DNA of 64,000 nt, taken from the NCBI GenBank assembly GCA_016845175.1, contig JAERTD010000014.1:229589-293588 (forward strand), read 5' to 3'. Positions 1 through 7,612 of the stretch are shown here, piece after piece. Position 1 is the first letter of the stretch; the number at the start of each line of letters is the position of its first letter. The notes below the pieces were generated by a model. The model was not told the origin of the DNA and ran no database searches. It saw only the letters and a program-made list of their open reading frames with translations. The DNA is from Bacteroidota bacterium (lineage in GTDB: Bacteria > Bacteroidota > Bacteroidia > Bacteroidales > F082). Both the position numbers and the translations under genes were made by a program.

Positions 1-1
1 T

Positions 2-901
2 GTATTTGAGGCCCTCCACGAAATTGGAGGAGTATTGAAGTATGGTATTCCTGAATTCAGGTTGCCCAACGATATAGTAGATGTGGAAATTAACAACCTG
101 AAAAAGATGGGTGTTAATTTCAGAATTAACTTCATCGTAGGTAAGACAGCTTCTTTTGATGATTTGAAAGCGGATGGTTATCAGGCATTCTTTGTAGGTA
201 GTGGAGCTGGTTTGCCTCGTTTTATGAATATCCCGGGAGAAAACTACAATGGCATATTTAGTTCCAATGAATACCTGACACGTGTGAACCTGATGAATGC
301 CGCGGATCCGGAATATGATACCCCTGTAATCAGTGGGAAAAACGTTGCGGTTATCGGTGGTGGAAACACAGCCATGGATTCAGTAAGAACCGCCAAAAGA
401 CTGGGCGCCGAAAGATCCATGATCATTTACCGGAGATCGGAAGCGGAGATGCCTGCCCGGGTGGAGGAAGTTATTCATGCCAAAGAAGAGGGTATCGAAT
501 TCATGAACCTTCACAATCCATTGGAATACTATGCTGATGAAAATGGACGGGTCAACAGCATGAAGATCCAAAAAATGGAATTGGGTGAACCCGATGCTTC
601 CGGACGTAGAAGGCCGGTTCCCATTCCAGGATCTGAGTTTATCGTAGACGTGGATACTGTGGTAGTGAGTGTTGGCGTATCTCCAAACCCTCTGATTCCG
701 GCATCCATGCCCGATCTGGAAGTGACGGATTGGGGAACCATAGTAGTGGATAAAGACAGTATGCAATCATCCATACCTGAACTGTTTGCCGGTGGTGATA
801 TCGTAAGAGGTGGAGCTACAGTAATTCTGGCAATGGGTGATGGCCGTAAGGCTGCCGCCGGTATGCATGCCTACATCCAGGAAAAAGTAAAAGCAAATTA
901 A
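2..901 (+). CDS. NADPH-dependent glutamate synthase small-chain-like / NfnB-like flavoprotein (5' end outside window)
   Basis: The reading frame is open from the first bases (VFEALHEIGGVLKYGIPEFR), so the true start lies before the window and the N-terminal Fe-S and FAD-binding parts are missing. The visible part has the second dinucleotide fold (GGGNTAMDS), the YRRSEAEMPAR segment, the RRPVPIPGSEF segment and the C-terminal FAD contact AGGDIVRGGATV, all typical of GltA/SudA/NfnB oxidoreductases. Such proteins move electrons between NADPH and a flavin partner; in NfnAB they take part in ferredoxin-dependent transhydrogenation. A dihydroorotate-dehydrogenase-like gene follows 42 bases later. 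Whether the partner is NfnA or a glutamate synthase cannot be seen. The family call is firm; the exact reaction is not. Confidence 0.9.
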   Translation, partial: VFEALHEIGGVLKYGIPEFRLPNDIVDVEINNLKKMGVNFRINFIVGKTASFDDLKADGYQAFFVGSGAGLPRFMNIPGENYNGIFSSNEYLTRVNLMNAADPEYDTPVISGKNVAVIGGGNTAMDSVRTAKRLGAERSMIIYRRSEAEMPARVEEVIHAKEEGIEFMNLHNPLEYYADENGRVNSMKIQKMELGEPDASGRRRPVPIPGSEFIVDVDTVVVSVGVSPNPLIPASMPDLEVTDWGTIVVDKDSMQSSIPELFAGGDIVRGGATVILAMGDGRKAAAGMHAYIQEKVKAN

Positions 902-943
902 TAATCTCAATGAATACTTTATTTAAATCTAAATACCAATCCC

Positions 944-1942
944 ATGGCTGATTTAACCACGAAATATCTGGGCCTGACCCTTAAAAACCCTCTGGTTGTT
1001 GCGAGTTCTGGCTTAACCAATCAAGTTGATGATATTCTAAAGCTGGAGCAGAATGGTGCATCAGCGGTAGTCCTGAAGTCTATTTTCGAGGAGCAAATTT
1101 TACTTGAAGCTGATCACCGCATTCGTAAAGCGGAGGCTGATGGCATGATCTATTCTGATTATTCAGAAACCCTGGACTATATTGATGAGCACATCAAGGA
1201 GAAAGAGCTTTCCTCATATATTGACCTGATTCAGGAAGTAAAATCTAAAGTTAGTATACCCGTCATCGCAAGTGTCAATTGTGTGACAGCTATGGAGTGG
1301 ACAACCTTTGCCCGTCAGATCGAGAAAGCCGGCGCCGATGCTCTGGAGTTGAACATCTTTGTGATGCCTTTCAATTTTGATAAGGCTTGTAATGATAACG
1401 AGCAGATTTATTATGATATCATCAGAACGGTTAAAAAGAAAACGGACATTCCTGTGGCGGTTAAAATCAGTCCCTATTTTGCCAACCTGGGTTCAGTAAT
1501 CATGAATCTTGAGGAGCATGGTGCTGATGCAGTTGTTATGTTCAACCGCTTTTCAAGCCCTGATATAGACATCAATAACCTCAAGGTTACTGCTGCGGAT
1601 GTGTTAAGTCAACCCAATGAAATGGCCAATACGCTCAGATGGGTTGCCATTATGGGTAAACGTTTGAAAGCCGACATTGCCGCTTCTACTGGTATTCATG
1701 ATGGAGAAGCCGTTATCAAACAACTACTGGCAGGAGCTACAGTCACGCAAATGGCATCTGCACTCTATAAAAATGGCCCGGAATATCTTATACAGGTGTT
1801 GAACTTCATTCATGAATGGATGGAAGGTCGTGGTTATAATTATATCGATCAATTCCGTGGCAGATTAAGCCAATCAGTAACAGAACATCCTGAAATCTAT
1901 GAACGCATGCAGTTTATGCGTTATTTCAGTGAAATAAAATAA
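944..1942 (+). CDS. Dihydroorotate dehydrogenase-like protein (DHOD-like flavoprotein)
   Basis: A 332-residue TIM-barrel flavoprotein. It starts MADLTTKYLGLTLKNPLVVAS, the usual N-terminus of the DHOD_like group. It carries the NCVTAMEW and AVKISPYFANL strands and the late phosphate-binding segment (STGIHDGEAVIKQLLAGAT) expected for FMN. The usual class 1 catalytic stretch is not conserved in canonical form, so a role in pyrimidine synthesis is doubtful and no substrate is assigned. It is probably co-transcribed with the preceding NfnB/GltD-like gene, which suggests a flavin redox role. A strong terminator follows. Length is normal for the family. Confidence 0.85.
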   Translation: MADLTTKYLGLTLKNPLVVASSGLTNQVDDILKLEQNGASAVVLKSIFEEQILLEADHRIRKAEADGMIYSDYSETLDYIDEHIKEKELSSYIDLIQEVKSKVSIPVIASVNCVTAMEWTTFARQIEKAGADALELNIFVMPFNFDKACNDNEQIYYDIIRTVKKKTDIPVAVKISPYFANLGSVIMNLEEHGADAVVMFNRFSSPDIDINNLKVTAADVLSQPNEMANTLRWVAIMGKRLKADIAASTGIHDGEAVIKQLLAGATVTQMASALYKNGPEYLIQVLNFIHEWMEGRGYNYIDQFRGRLSQSVTEHPEIYERMQFMRYFSEIK

Positions 1943-1961
1943 AGTGTAAACTTAGGAACAG

Positions 1962-1994
1962 AGCCCCATTTAAATAATTAAATGGGGCTTTTTT
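1962..1994. terminator. Bidirectional intrinsic terminator between convergent genes
   Basis: A 12-bp perfect stem (AGCCCCATTTAA at 1962-1973 with its complement ending at 1989) is followed by a T run on the plus strand. It lies between the stop at 1942 and the minus-strand stop at 1993, and so can serve both genes. Confidence 0.9.
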
Positions 1995-3288
1995 ACTTGA
2001 AGAGCTGATTCAGTTGTTTCTTAACCTCTTCAAAATCAGGATTAATTGGAAATGCCAATTGAGGCTTCAAATAATGGAGTTTGTGTGATTTTTTGAATAC
2101 ATCTTCACCACCGCCTGTGATGTTTAACATGATTAAGGCGTCTTTTTCCAGGCTGTTGTTTTTGGCTGCCTCAATTAATGTAGCTGTGGCAATGGCTGCT
2201 GCTGGATGAATATCAATGCCTTCAGTTTGTTGAAATAAATCGGCAGCTTCTTTGGCCTCTTCGTTGCTTGCCAATAATACATCTCCTTGGGTATCTTTTA
2301 GGGCATCATACAAACCTCCAGCAATTGGGTAGGGTGGTTTTCGATTGGAGAGCACCTTGGCATCTATAGCCTCCACCTGCTGCCTTGCCAATGTGTCATC
2401 AAGTGGTAACATGGCTCTTGAATCTGCCTTCCAGGTATCATAAATTGGAGTAAAGGGTTTGTTCTGGGAAACCATTAGTTTCATCTTATTGTTTCCGAAC
2501 CTGCCATCTTCATTAAAGCGCAGATTGGCTTCCCAGGCAGCTATGGCCCCGGTTCCACTTCCTACAGCCTGAAAATAATAATCCGGTATCTTACCTATGG
2601 TAGTTACTGCTGACAGAACGGTGGTTCCCATCCCATCTCTTCTGGCTACATTTTTGGCTCCGCCTTCCGCAACAAAAGCCTCCATCTGACAGGCCAGATT
2701 GGATAAATGTATGGCATCAAAATAATCACTTCCGGATTCACTGACAATTAATTTTACGCAATCGGCAATGGGTTCATCAAACCACAAGGCATTAATATTA
2801 TCTTCCGGAACACAGAGTAACAATGGGATATTATTATCTGAACACACCCTGGCAAAAGCCCTTGCCGTATTACCGGCGGATGCCACTACCAGTATTTTCT
2901 TCTCTTTTTCATCCAGTCTGCCGCATACCGAATAAGCTTCAGTTTCTTTGAATGAGCAGGTTTTCATTTGTATGCCTCTTTCAGGCCAATAGCCACTGAA
3001 GGTGATCCAAAGGTTTTCAAGGCCAAGTTTTTTTGAGAGCCCTTGACTTTTATAGGTTACAGGAGCATAAGAACCAATAAGAGACCTATGGATGGGGAGC
3101 CAATCGGAAAACTGGTATAAACCTCTCGTATTAGGCCCTTTATGTAGTTGATTGTTTTCGTACAGAGCTCTGATTAAACTGGGGTTATTCTCATCGGGGG
3201 CATCAAGTAACCAACCACTATCCTCAAATATGTTTCCGGTAGCAATTGATTGGAGTTGATAATTCGTAGGCAAAGGATGCTCTTCCAT
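1993..3288 (-). CDS. Cysteate synthase-like PLP enzyme (threonine synthase fold)
   Basis: A 431-residue fold-type II PLP enzyme. The predicted PLP lysine is K114 in CSFKETEAY; SAGNTARAF is the substrate/phosphate loop and AVGSGTGAIAAWEA the cofactor phosphate loop. The N-terminal region and the FSGYWPERG segment before the lysine resemble the cysteate synthase subgroup more than true threonine synthases. Cysteate synthase makes L-cysteate from O-phosphoserine and sulfite; methanogens use it for coenzyme M, and Bacteroidota use cysteate for sulfonolipids. A -7 box lies just upstream at 3307-3314. A threonine-synthase-like enzyme with another substrate remains possible. Compare the oxoamine synthase at 32149-33399. 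Confidence 0.72.
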   Translation of the reverse strand: MEEHPLPTNYQLQSIATGNIFEDSGWLLDAPDENNPSLIRALYENNQLHKGPNTRGLYQFSDWLPIHRSLIGSYAPVTYKSQGLSKKLGLENLWITFSGYWPERGIQMKTCSFKETEAYSVCGRLDEKEKKILVVASAGNTARAFARVCSDNNIPLLLCVPEDNINALWFDEPIADCVKLIVSESGSDYFDAIHLSNLACQMEAFVAEGGAKNVARRDGMGTTVLSAVTTIGKIPDYYFQAVGSGTGAIAAWEANLRFNEDGRFGNNKMKLMVSQNKPFTPIYDTWKADSRAMLPLDDTLARQQVEAIDAKVLSNRKPPYPIAGGLYDALKDTQGDVLLASNEEAKEAADLFQQTEGIDIHPAAAIATATLIEAAKNNSLEKDALIMLNITGGGEDVFKKSHKLHYLKPQLAFPINPDFEEVKKQLNQLFK

Positions 3289-3306
3289 AAGTGTGAGTTT
3301 AAGCTA

Positions 3307-3314
3307 CAAAAATA
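3307..3314 (-). promoter_or_regulatory. Bacteroidota -7 promoter box for the cysteate synthase-like gene
   Basis: TATTTTTG on the minus strand matches TAnnTTTG and lies 18 bases before the start codon at 3288, implying a very short leader. No clear -33 TTTG is seen. Confidence 0.5.
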
Positions 3315-3401
3315 GAAATATGATAACAGTCTCTAAGCATTTCATCTGCTTCTTTCACATCTTCTCAAATGAATGAGTAAAACCTTCAAAATTTTACTTT
3401 T

Positions 3402-3776
3402 TTAGGAATCCATCCATAGCAAGGCAGCCTCGTTGGTACTAAAGGCCCGGATGTCGATTTCAGGATAATGATTGGCAGCAAAGATGGGTAATACGATAGA
3501 GTCGGGTGAATCTGCAACCACTGCAATCTTTAATTTCTTAAAAATGGCTTCATGGCTTTTAAACAACTCCAACAACATTTTAAGTTGCTCGAGGTCTATT
3601 TGAAGCTTGCCATCACAGAGGTCATTAATAATTCCCTTGTAAAGCCGTTTTTTTAAATATTCTTCAATGATGAATTCCCAGGAAGTATAGATTTCATGGA
3701 AGGTTACTGTTCCGCAAAAACGCCTGTGTATCAGCCCTTTTTCCTTATCTTCAATTAGTTCAATATTAGATGTCAC
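3402..3776 (-). CDS. STAS/SpoIIAA-like small protein
   Basis: A 124-residue soluble protein without signal peptide or membrane segment. The pattern (GLIHRRFCGTVTFHEIYTSW, then a helix-rich middle, then LKIAVVADSPDSIVLPIFAAN and IRAFSTNEAALLWM) is that of the SpoIIAA/STAS-like alpha/beta family often found in Bacteroidota. These domains bind lipids, nucleotides or anti-sigma partners, but the ligand here is unknown. It has its own -7 box at 3819-3826 and is divergent from glgB. No conserved phosphorylatable serine of the SpoIIAA type was identified, so a partner-switching role is not claimed. Confidence 0.6.
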   Translation of the reverse strand: MTSNIELIEDKEKGLIHRRFCGTVTFHEIYTSWEFIIEEYLKKRLYKGIINDLCDGKLQIDLEQLKMLLELFKSHEAIFKKLKIAVVADSPDSIVLPIFAANHYPEIDIRAFSTNEAALLWMDS

Positions 3777-3818
3777 GATACAATTGTTGTTGTTGGATTA
3801 GTGGTGTTACGTAGAAAT

Positions 3819-3826
3819 CAAAGTTA
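3819..3826 (-). promoter_or_regulatory. -7 promoter box for the STAS-like gene
   Basis: TAACTTTG on the minus strand is a perfect TAnnTTTG match 43 bases before the start at 3776. Confidence 0.5.
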
Positions 3827-3886
3827 CGAAAAGCGATTGGATTTGAATACTGCTTCAGGACTCATGAATTGCTAGGCTAAATACTT

Positions 3887-3894
3887 TAGTTTTG
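3887..3894 (+). promoter_or_regulatory. -7 promoter box for glgB
   Basis: TAGTTTTG matches TAnnTTTG and ends 19 bases before the ATG at 3914. A TTG at about 3870 could be a poorly spaced -33 element. Confidence 0.5.
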
Positions 3895-3913
3895 TTTACT
3901 GAAATACATCGTC

Positions 3914-5923
3914 ATGAAAAATTTAGCATTAGTTGCCAACGATCCTTGGTTAAAACCTTTCGAAGCTACTATCAATTCAAGGTTTGATAAGGCCAAAAGA
4001 AAAGGGCAGCTTTTTTCTTCTGGAAGCAAATCTTTAGCTGATGCAGCCAACGCACATTTGTTTTTTGGGCTGCATTTCACCGGAGAATCATGGGTTATCA
4101 GGGAATGGGCACCAAATGCTGAATCCATCCATATCATTGGAGATTTCTCAAACTGGAAACCAGAAGAAAGCTATCGTTTTAAGGCCATCGGTGATGGAAA
4201 TTGGGAATGTGTACTACCCAAAGAAGCATTAGAACACAAGATGCTATATAAATTGCTGATCTCATGGGAAGGTGGTAGCCATGAGCGACTTCCAGCTTAT
4301 TGTAGGCGTGTGGTTCAGGACGAAGAAACTAAGATTTTCTCTGCTCAGGTATGGCAACCAGGGAAAACCTTTCAATGGAAGCATAAACAGCCTCCGAAAG
4401 TTGTGAACCCCTTAATTTATGAAGCGCATATTGGTATGTCAACCGAAGAGTTTCGGGTGGGGACTTATCAGGAGTTTACCATAAAGGTACTGCCACGAAT
4501 TGCCAAATTGGGCTATAATATGATCCAGCTCATGGCCATACAGGAGCATCCCTATTATGGATCATTTGGCTATCAGGTTTCAAACTTTTATGCACCTTCC
4601 TCAAGATTTGGTACCCCTGAAGACTTAAAAGAACTCATCGATGCTGCTCATGGATTGGGAATCAGTGTGATTCTAGATGTTGTTCACTCCCATGCAGTGA
4701 AGAATGAAGTGGAGGGGCTGAGCAAATTTGATGGTACGGATTACCAATATTTTCATGCCGGAGCTAAAGGAGATCATCCCATTTGGGACTCCCGCTGTTT
4801 CGACTATGGAAAGGATGAAGTACTCCATTTTTTATTGTCCAATTGCAAATACTGGTTAGAAGAGTTTCAATTCGATGGTTTCCGCTTCGATGGTGTGACC
4901 AGTATGATCTATACCCACCATGGTTTGGGCATCGATTTTACCACCTATGATATGTATTACAATGGTGATCAGGATGAAGATGCCTTGGTATACCTAAGTC
5001 TGGCCAACCAACTCATTCACCAAATCAATCCAAACGCCATTACCATTGCAGAAGATGTTAGCGGCATGCCGGGGATGGCTTCTCCTGCCTATGACGGAGG
5101 TCTTGATTTTGACTTTCGGATGTCCATGGGTGTGGCCGATTTGTGGATAAAAATGATCAAAGAAGTCAAAGACGAAGATTGGCATATGGGTGACTTATTT
5201 TATCAGCTAACCAATAAAAGAGCGGATGAACGAACCATCAGTTATGCCGAAAGCCACGATCAGGCAATGGTTGGAGATAAAACGGTTATTTTCAGACTTA
5301 TGGATTCCAAAATGTATACAGCCATGCACCTCTCGGATACCGACCTTCAGGTGGATAGAGGTATGGCTTTACACAAAATGATCCGCTTGCTGACCCTTAC
5401 CACAGCTGGTGATGGTTATTTAAATTTTATGGGAAATGAATTCGGTCATCCCGAATGGATAGACTTCCCCAGAGAAGGGAATGATTGGAGTTTCCAGTAT
5501 GCAAGACGTCAATGGTCGTTGGTTGATGATTCCGATCTGCGGTATTTTTATCTCAACGCCTTTGATGAAGATATGATCCATTGTTTCAAAAAAGAAGAGG
5601 TATTGAGCGATACACCCAAAGCACTAATTCAAAACATCGATGATCAGGTACTGGTTATAGAGCGTAGAGGTTTGCTTTTTGTGTTCAATTTTAATCCTTC
5701 AAAATCCTTTGAAGATTTTGGTATTGAAACCAGTTTGGGTAGCTATAGCCTCATTCTTCAAACTGATGCAGCTCCCTATGCCGGTTTTAATCGTATCGAT
5801 GATACAAGACCATACCATACGCTGAGTCACAAAGGCATTCATCTGCTCAAAATATACATTCCGAGCAGAACGGCTTTGGTATTCAAAAAAAAAAAAGTGA
5901 CTGGTTTGATACCAGCCACTTAA
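3914..5923 (+). CDS. glgB: 1,4-alpha-glucan branching enzyme (GH13)
   Basis: A 669-residue enzyme that forms alpha-1,6 branches in glycogen. An N-terminal CBM48-type domain (about residues 50-150; WVIREWAPNAESIHIIGDFSNW) precedes a GH13 barrel. The nucleophile is D326 in FRFDGVTSM, the acid/base E380 in TIAEDVSGMP, and the transition-state Asp D449 in YAESHDQ. This layout matches the eukaryote-like branching enzymes common in Bacteroidota. No other glycogen genes are adjacent. The last codons run through twelve consecutive A bases (5885-5896) and into the downstream terminator hairpin, so the tail VTGLIPAT may not be real: with one A fewer the protein would end right after the lysines. Confidence 0.95.
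   Translation: MKNLALVANDPWLKPFEATINSRFDKAKRKGQLFSSGSKSLADAANAHLFFGLHFTGESWVIREWAPNAESIHIIGDFSNWKPEESYRFKAIGDGNWECVLPKEALEHKMLYKLLISWEGGSHERLPAYCRRVVQDEETKIFSAQVWQPGKTFQWKHKQPPKVVNPLIYEAHIGMSTEEFRVGTYQEFTIKVLPRIAKLGYNMIQLMAIQEHPYYGSFGYQVSNFYAPSSRFGTPEDLKELIDAAHGLGISVILDVVHSHAVKNEVEGLSKFDGTDYQYFHAGAKGDHPIWDSRCFDYGKDEVLHFLLSNCKYWLEEFQFDGFRFDGVTSMIYTHHGLGIDFTTYDMYYNGDQDEDALVYLSLANQLIHQINPNAITIAEDVSGMPGMASPAYDGGLDFDFRMSMGVADLWIKMIKEVKDEDWHMGDLFYQLTNKRADERTISYAESHDQAMVGDKTVIFRLMDSKMYTAMHLSDTDLQVDRGMALHKMIRLLTLTTAGDGYLNFMGNEFGHPEWIDFPREGNDWSFQYARRQWSLVDDSDLRYFYLNAFDEDMIHCFKKEEVLSDTPKALIQNIDDQVLVIERRGLLFVFNFNPSKSFEDFGIETSLGSYSLILQTDAAPYAGFNRIDDTRPYHTLSHKGIHLLKIYIPSRTALVFKKKKVTGLIPAT
5885..5920 (-). 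terminator. Intrinsic terminator for the minus-strand DUF1761 gene, overlapping the 3' end of glgB
   Basis: AGTGACTGG (5896-5904) pairs with CCAGCCACT (5912-5920) with one G-T wobble. Read on the minus strand, the hairpin is followed by twelve T bases (complement of 5885-5896). It lies within the last codons of glgB. Confidence 0.85.
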
Positions 5924-5929
5924 AATGTT

Positions 5930-6352
5930 TTAGGCTTTTTCCTTTGTCCAGGCACCAAGAATGAGTCCTGTAATGGTCCAGCATACCATAGTATATCCAC
6001 CGGTAACCCAAGATAAACCATAGGGGCTCTGGGCATACATATTATTGACCATGGTAGGCAGATAAAACAAACCGAAGGCAATTACCAAACCGGTAATGGC
6101 TCCTTTCATGGCAGAAGCAATTTGCATTTTCATAAATACCCAGGCCAATACATAAACACTTATGGCGGTGGCAATTATATTGCTGATCCACAATCCGGCA
6201 CCCGGAGGATTTGCTTCAACAAACTCGGCGGTTAAACCCACATAACCCAGCCAAAGTTCTCCAAAAATAGGACCATACCACAGAAATCCCATGGCGAAAA
6301 AAACAATCACACTAACCCATACAGCTGCATGGTTCATTTTCAATTCTTTCAT
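5930..6352 (-). CDS. DUF1761 family membrane protein
   Basis: A 140-residue protein with four hydrophobic segments (VSVIVFFAMGFLWYGPIFG, IIATAISVYVLAWVFM, AITGLVIAFGLFYLP and GGYTMVCWTITGLILGAW). The WYGPIFGELWLGY motif after the first helix is the DUF1761 signature. The function of this family is unknown. MNHAAVW, five codons downstream, is an equally good start. It is convergent with glgB and uses the T12 terminator above. Confidence 0.85.
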   Translation of the reverse strand: MKELKMNHAAVWVSVIVFFAMGFLWYGPIFGELWLGYVGLTAEFVEANPPGAGLWISNIIATAISVYVLAWVFMKMQIASAMKGAITGLVIAFGLFYLPTMVNNMYAQSPYGLSWVTGGYTMVCWTITGLILGAWTKEKA

Positions 6353-6563
6353 AGCATTAGTTTTAAAACAGTATTAATGGTTTATGGTGAATATTATACA
6401 TGAGTTTTTTATTTCTTCTCCCAACTAACGATGCAACCTCCTTTGCACTGTTATTTTAACAGTCCGAGTATCATGCTATTATTATTTGTCCCCAAAGTTA
6501 ATTTTTTTGATCTGTAATAACAAATAATTTAGAAACATTATAAATAACCTTAAAAAATTGTAT

Positions 6564-6571
6564 TATTTTTG
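6564..6571 (+). promoter_or_regulatory. -7 promoter box for the SlyD-like gene
   Basis: TATTTTTG matches TAnnTTTG and lies 28 bases before the preferred ATG at 6600. Placing transcription start near 6577 argues against the longer reading frame that begins at 6558. Confidence 0.5.
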
Positions 6572-6599
6572 TGCCCAAACATTCGTAATACATACTGAA

Positions 6600-7250
6600 A
6601 TGCATATAGAAAAAAATACTGTTGCTACCTTATCGTATAGCATGCACATCGACAAACCGGATGGCGAGTTGGTGGAATTGGCAGATGAGCAGCAACCAAG
6701 AGAGATGATATTTGGTTTTGATAGCCTCATACCTGGGTTTGAAAAACAAATGATGCAAAAGCAATTGGGTGAAGAATTTAGTTTCGTTGTCCAGCCTGAA
6801 GAGGCTTTCGGTCACTACCGCGACGAAATGCTGGTAGATGTTCCCAAACAGGCTTTCATAATCAATGGTGAGTTGAGAAACGATTTGTTGTTCCTGGGTA
6901 ATGAAATATCCATGATGGATAATCAGGGCAATCCAATCAAAGGTAAAGTGCTGGAAATTAACGAGGAAAAAGTGAAAATGGATTTCAATCACCACTTATC
7001 AGGCAAGAGATTGTTTGTAAAAGGTAAGGTGATGGGCATACGCGAAGTAACCCCTGAAGATTTGCAACCCAAAGGAGGATGTGGTTCAGGATGTGGTTGT
7101 GGTAGCGGTCAGAAAGAAGAATCGGCTGGCGGTTGCTGCTCCAGTGGCAGCGGTCACGAACACCATCACCATGGTGAAGACGATTGTCAGGTATGTGGCA
7201 ATCCTCCTGAACAACAAGGACAAGGCATCGGTGGATGCCAATGTGGATAA
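6600..7250 (+). CDS. SlyD-like FKBP peptidyl-prolyl isomerase with Cys/His-rich metal tail
   Basis: The start MHIEKNTVATLSYSM at 6600 is preferred because the frame before it overlaps the promoter. A SlyD-type FKBP domain (residues 1-150) has the GFDSLIPGFEKQM flap and PEEAFGHY motif, with an inserted IF domain. The tail after about residue 160 holds nine Cys and a cluster of five His, like the nickel-binding tail of SlyD. SlyD folds proline-containing substrates and delivers nickel; here metal delivery is inferred from the tail alone. It stands alone with a strong terminator behind it. No nickel enzyme is encoded in the window. Confidence 0.92.
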   Translation: MHIEKNTVATLSYSMHIDKPDGELVELADEQQPREMIFGFDSLIPGFEKQMMQKQLGEEFSFVVQPEEAFGHYRDEMLVDVPKQAFIINGELRNDLLFLGNEISMMDNQGNPIKGKVLEINEEKVKMDFNHHLSGKRLFVKGKVMGIREVTPEDLQPKGGCGSGCGCGSGQKEESAGGCCSSGSGHEHHHHGEDDCQVCGNPPEQQGQGIGGCQCG

Positions 7251-7273
7251 GACTTCATTTTATTTTTAAGGCC

Positions 7274-7309
7274 AGGCCTCAGTACGATCAGTACTGAGGC
7301 CTTTTTTTT
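7274..7309 (+). terminator. Intrinsic terminator after the SlyD-like gene
   Basis: A 12-bp perfect stem (AGGCCTCAGTAC with its complement), a GATCA loop and a run of eight T bases. Confidence 0.93.
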
Positions 7310-7397
7310 CGTTTATTTTCCGGGTTGGACCGGTCTATCGTGATGCCAGCACCTGTATTCGTTACTTGGGGTTCATATTTACTGTATAAAAAGTAAA

Positions 7398-7420
7398 AAG
7401 TGTAAAATTATTTAACACTT
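7398..7420. promoter_or_regulatory. Candidate activator site 1 (23-bp palindrome)
   Basis: The arms AAGTGTAAAAT and ATTTAACACTT flank a single central base and differ from perfect symmetry at one position pair. The centre is about 134 bases upstream of the -24 GG at 7543, a usual distance for an enhancer-binding protein. Confidence 0.5.
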
Positions 7421-7453
7421 GACAAAGCCTTGTTTATCAGCAGTTAGTACACC

Positions 7454-7476
7454 AGGTGTTAAAAAACTTTACAATT
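7454..7476. promoter_or_regulatory. Candidate activator site 2 (23-bp imperfect palindrome)
   Basis: The arms AGGTGTTAAAA and ACTTTACAATT have the same length and one-base centre as site 1 and match it at most positions. Its centre is 56 bases from site 1, a little over five helical turns. Confidence 0.42.
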
Positions 7477-7541
7477 TCATTCATTTTGCCAATGACATAA
7501 AAAATCCTATAAAGCATTACAAAACAGCACGATACATCTTT

Positions 7542-7557
7542 TGGCACACAGATTGAA
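7542..7557 (+). promoter_or_regulatory. Candidate sigma-54 promoter (-24/-12)
   Basis: TGGCACACAGATTGAA aligns with the TGGCACG-N4-TTGC consensus. The -24 part TGGCAC is perfect; the -12 part is TTGA instead of TTGC, so GG-N10-GA. Start of transcription would be near 7568, giving a 45-base leader. An NtrC-family activator is encoded at 16928-18286. Confidence 0.5.
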
Positions 7558-7612
7558 ATAGGGTAGGCAACATTTTATTTGATTATTCTAAAAAAATCTG
7601 GAGGATATAACG

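Larger units (their letters stand above)
7310..7612 (+). promoter_or_regulatory. Regulatory region ahead of the redox block
   Basis: About 300 bases without a gene. It holds two 23-bp near-palindromes (7398-7420 and 7454-7476), a sigma-54-like element (7542-7557) and a strong Shine-Dalgarno (TCTGGAGG at 7597-7604). It contains no TAnnTTTG box close to the start codon, in contrast to many other genes here. A short CCGG-N6-CCGG repeat at about 7320 has no clear meaning. Confidence 0.6.
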
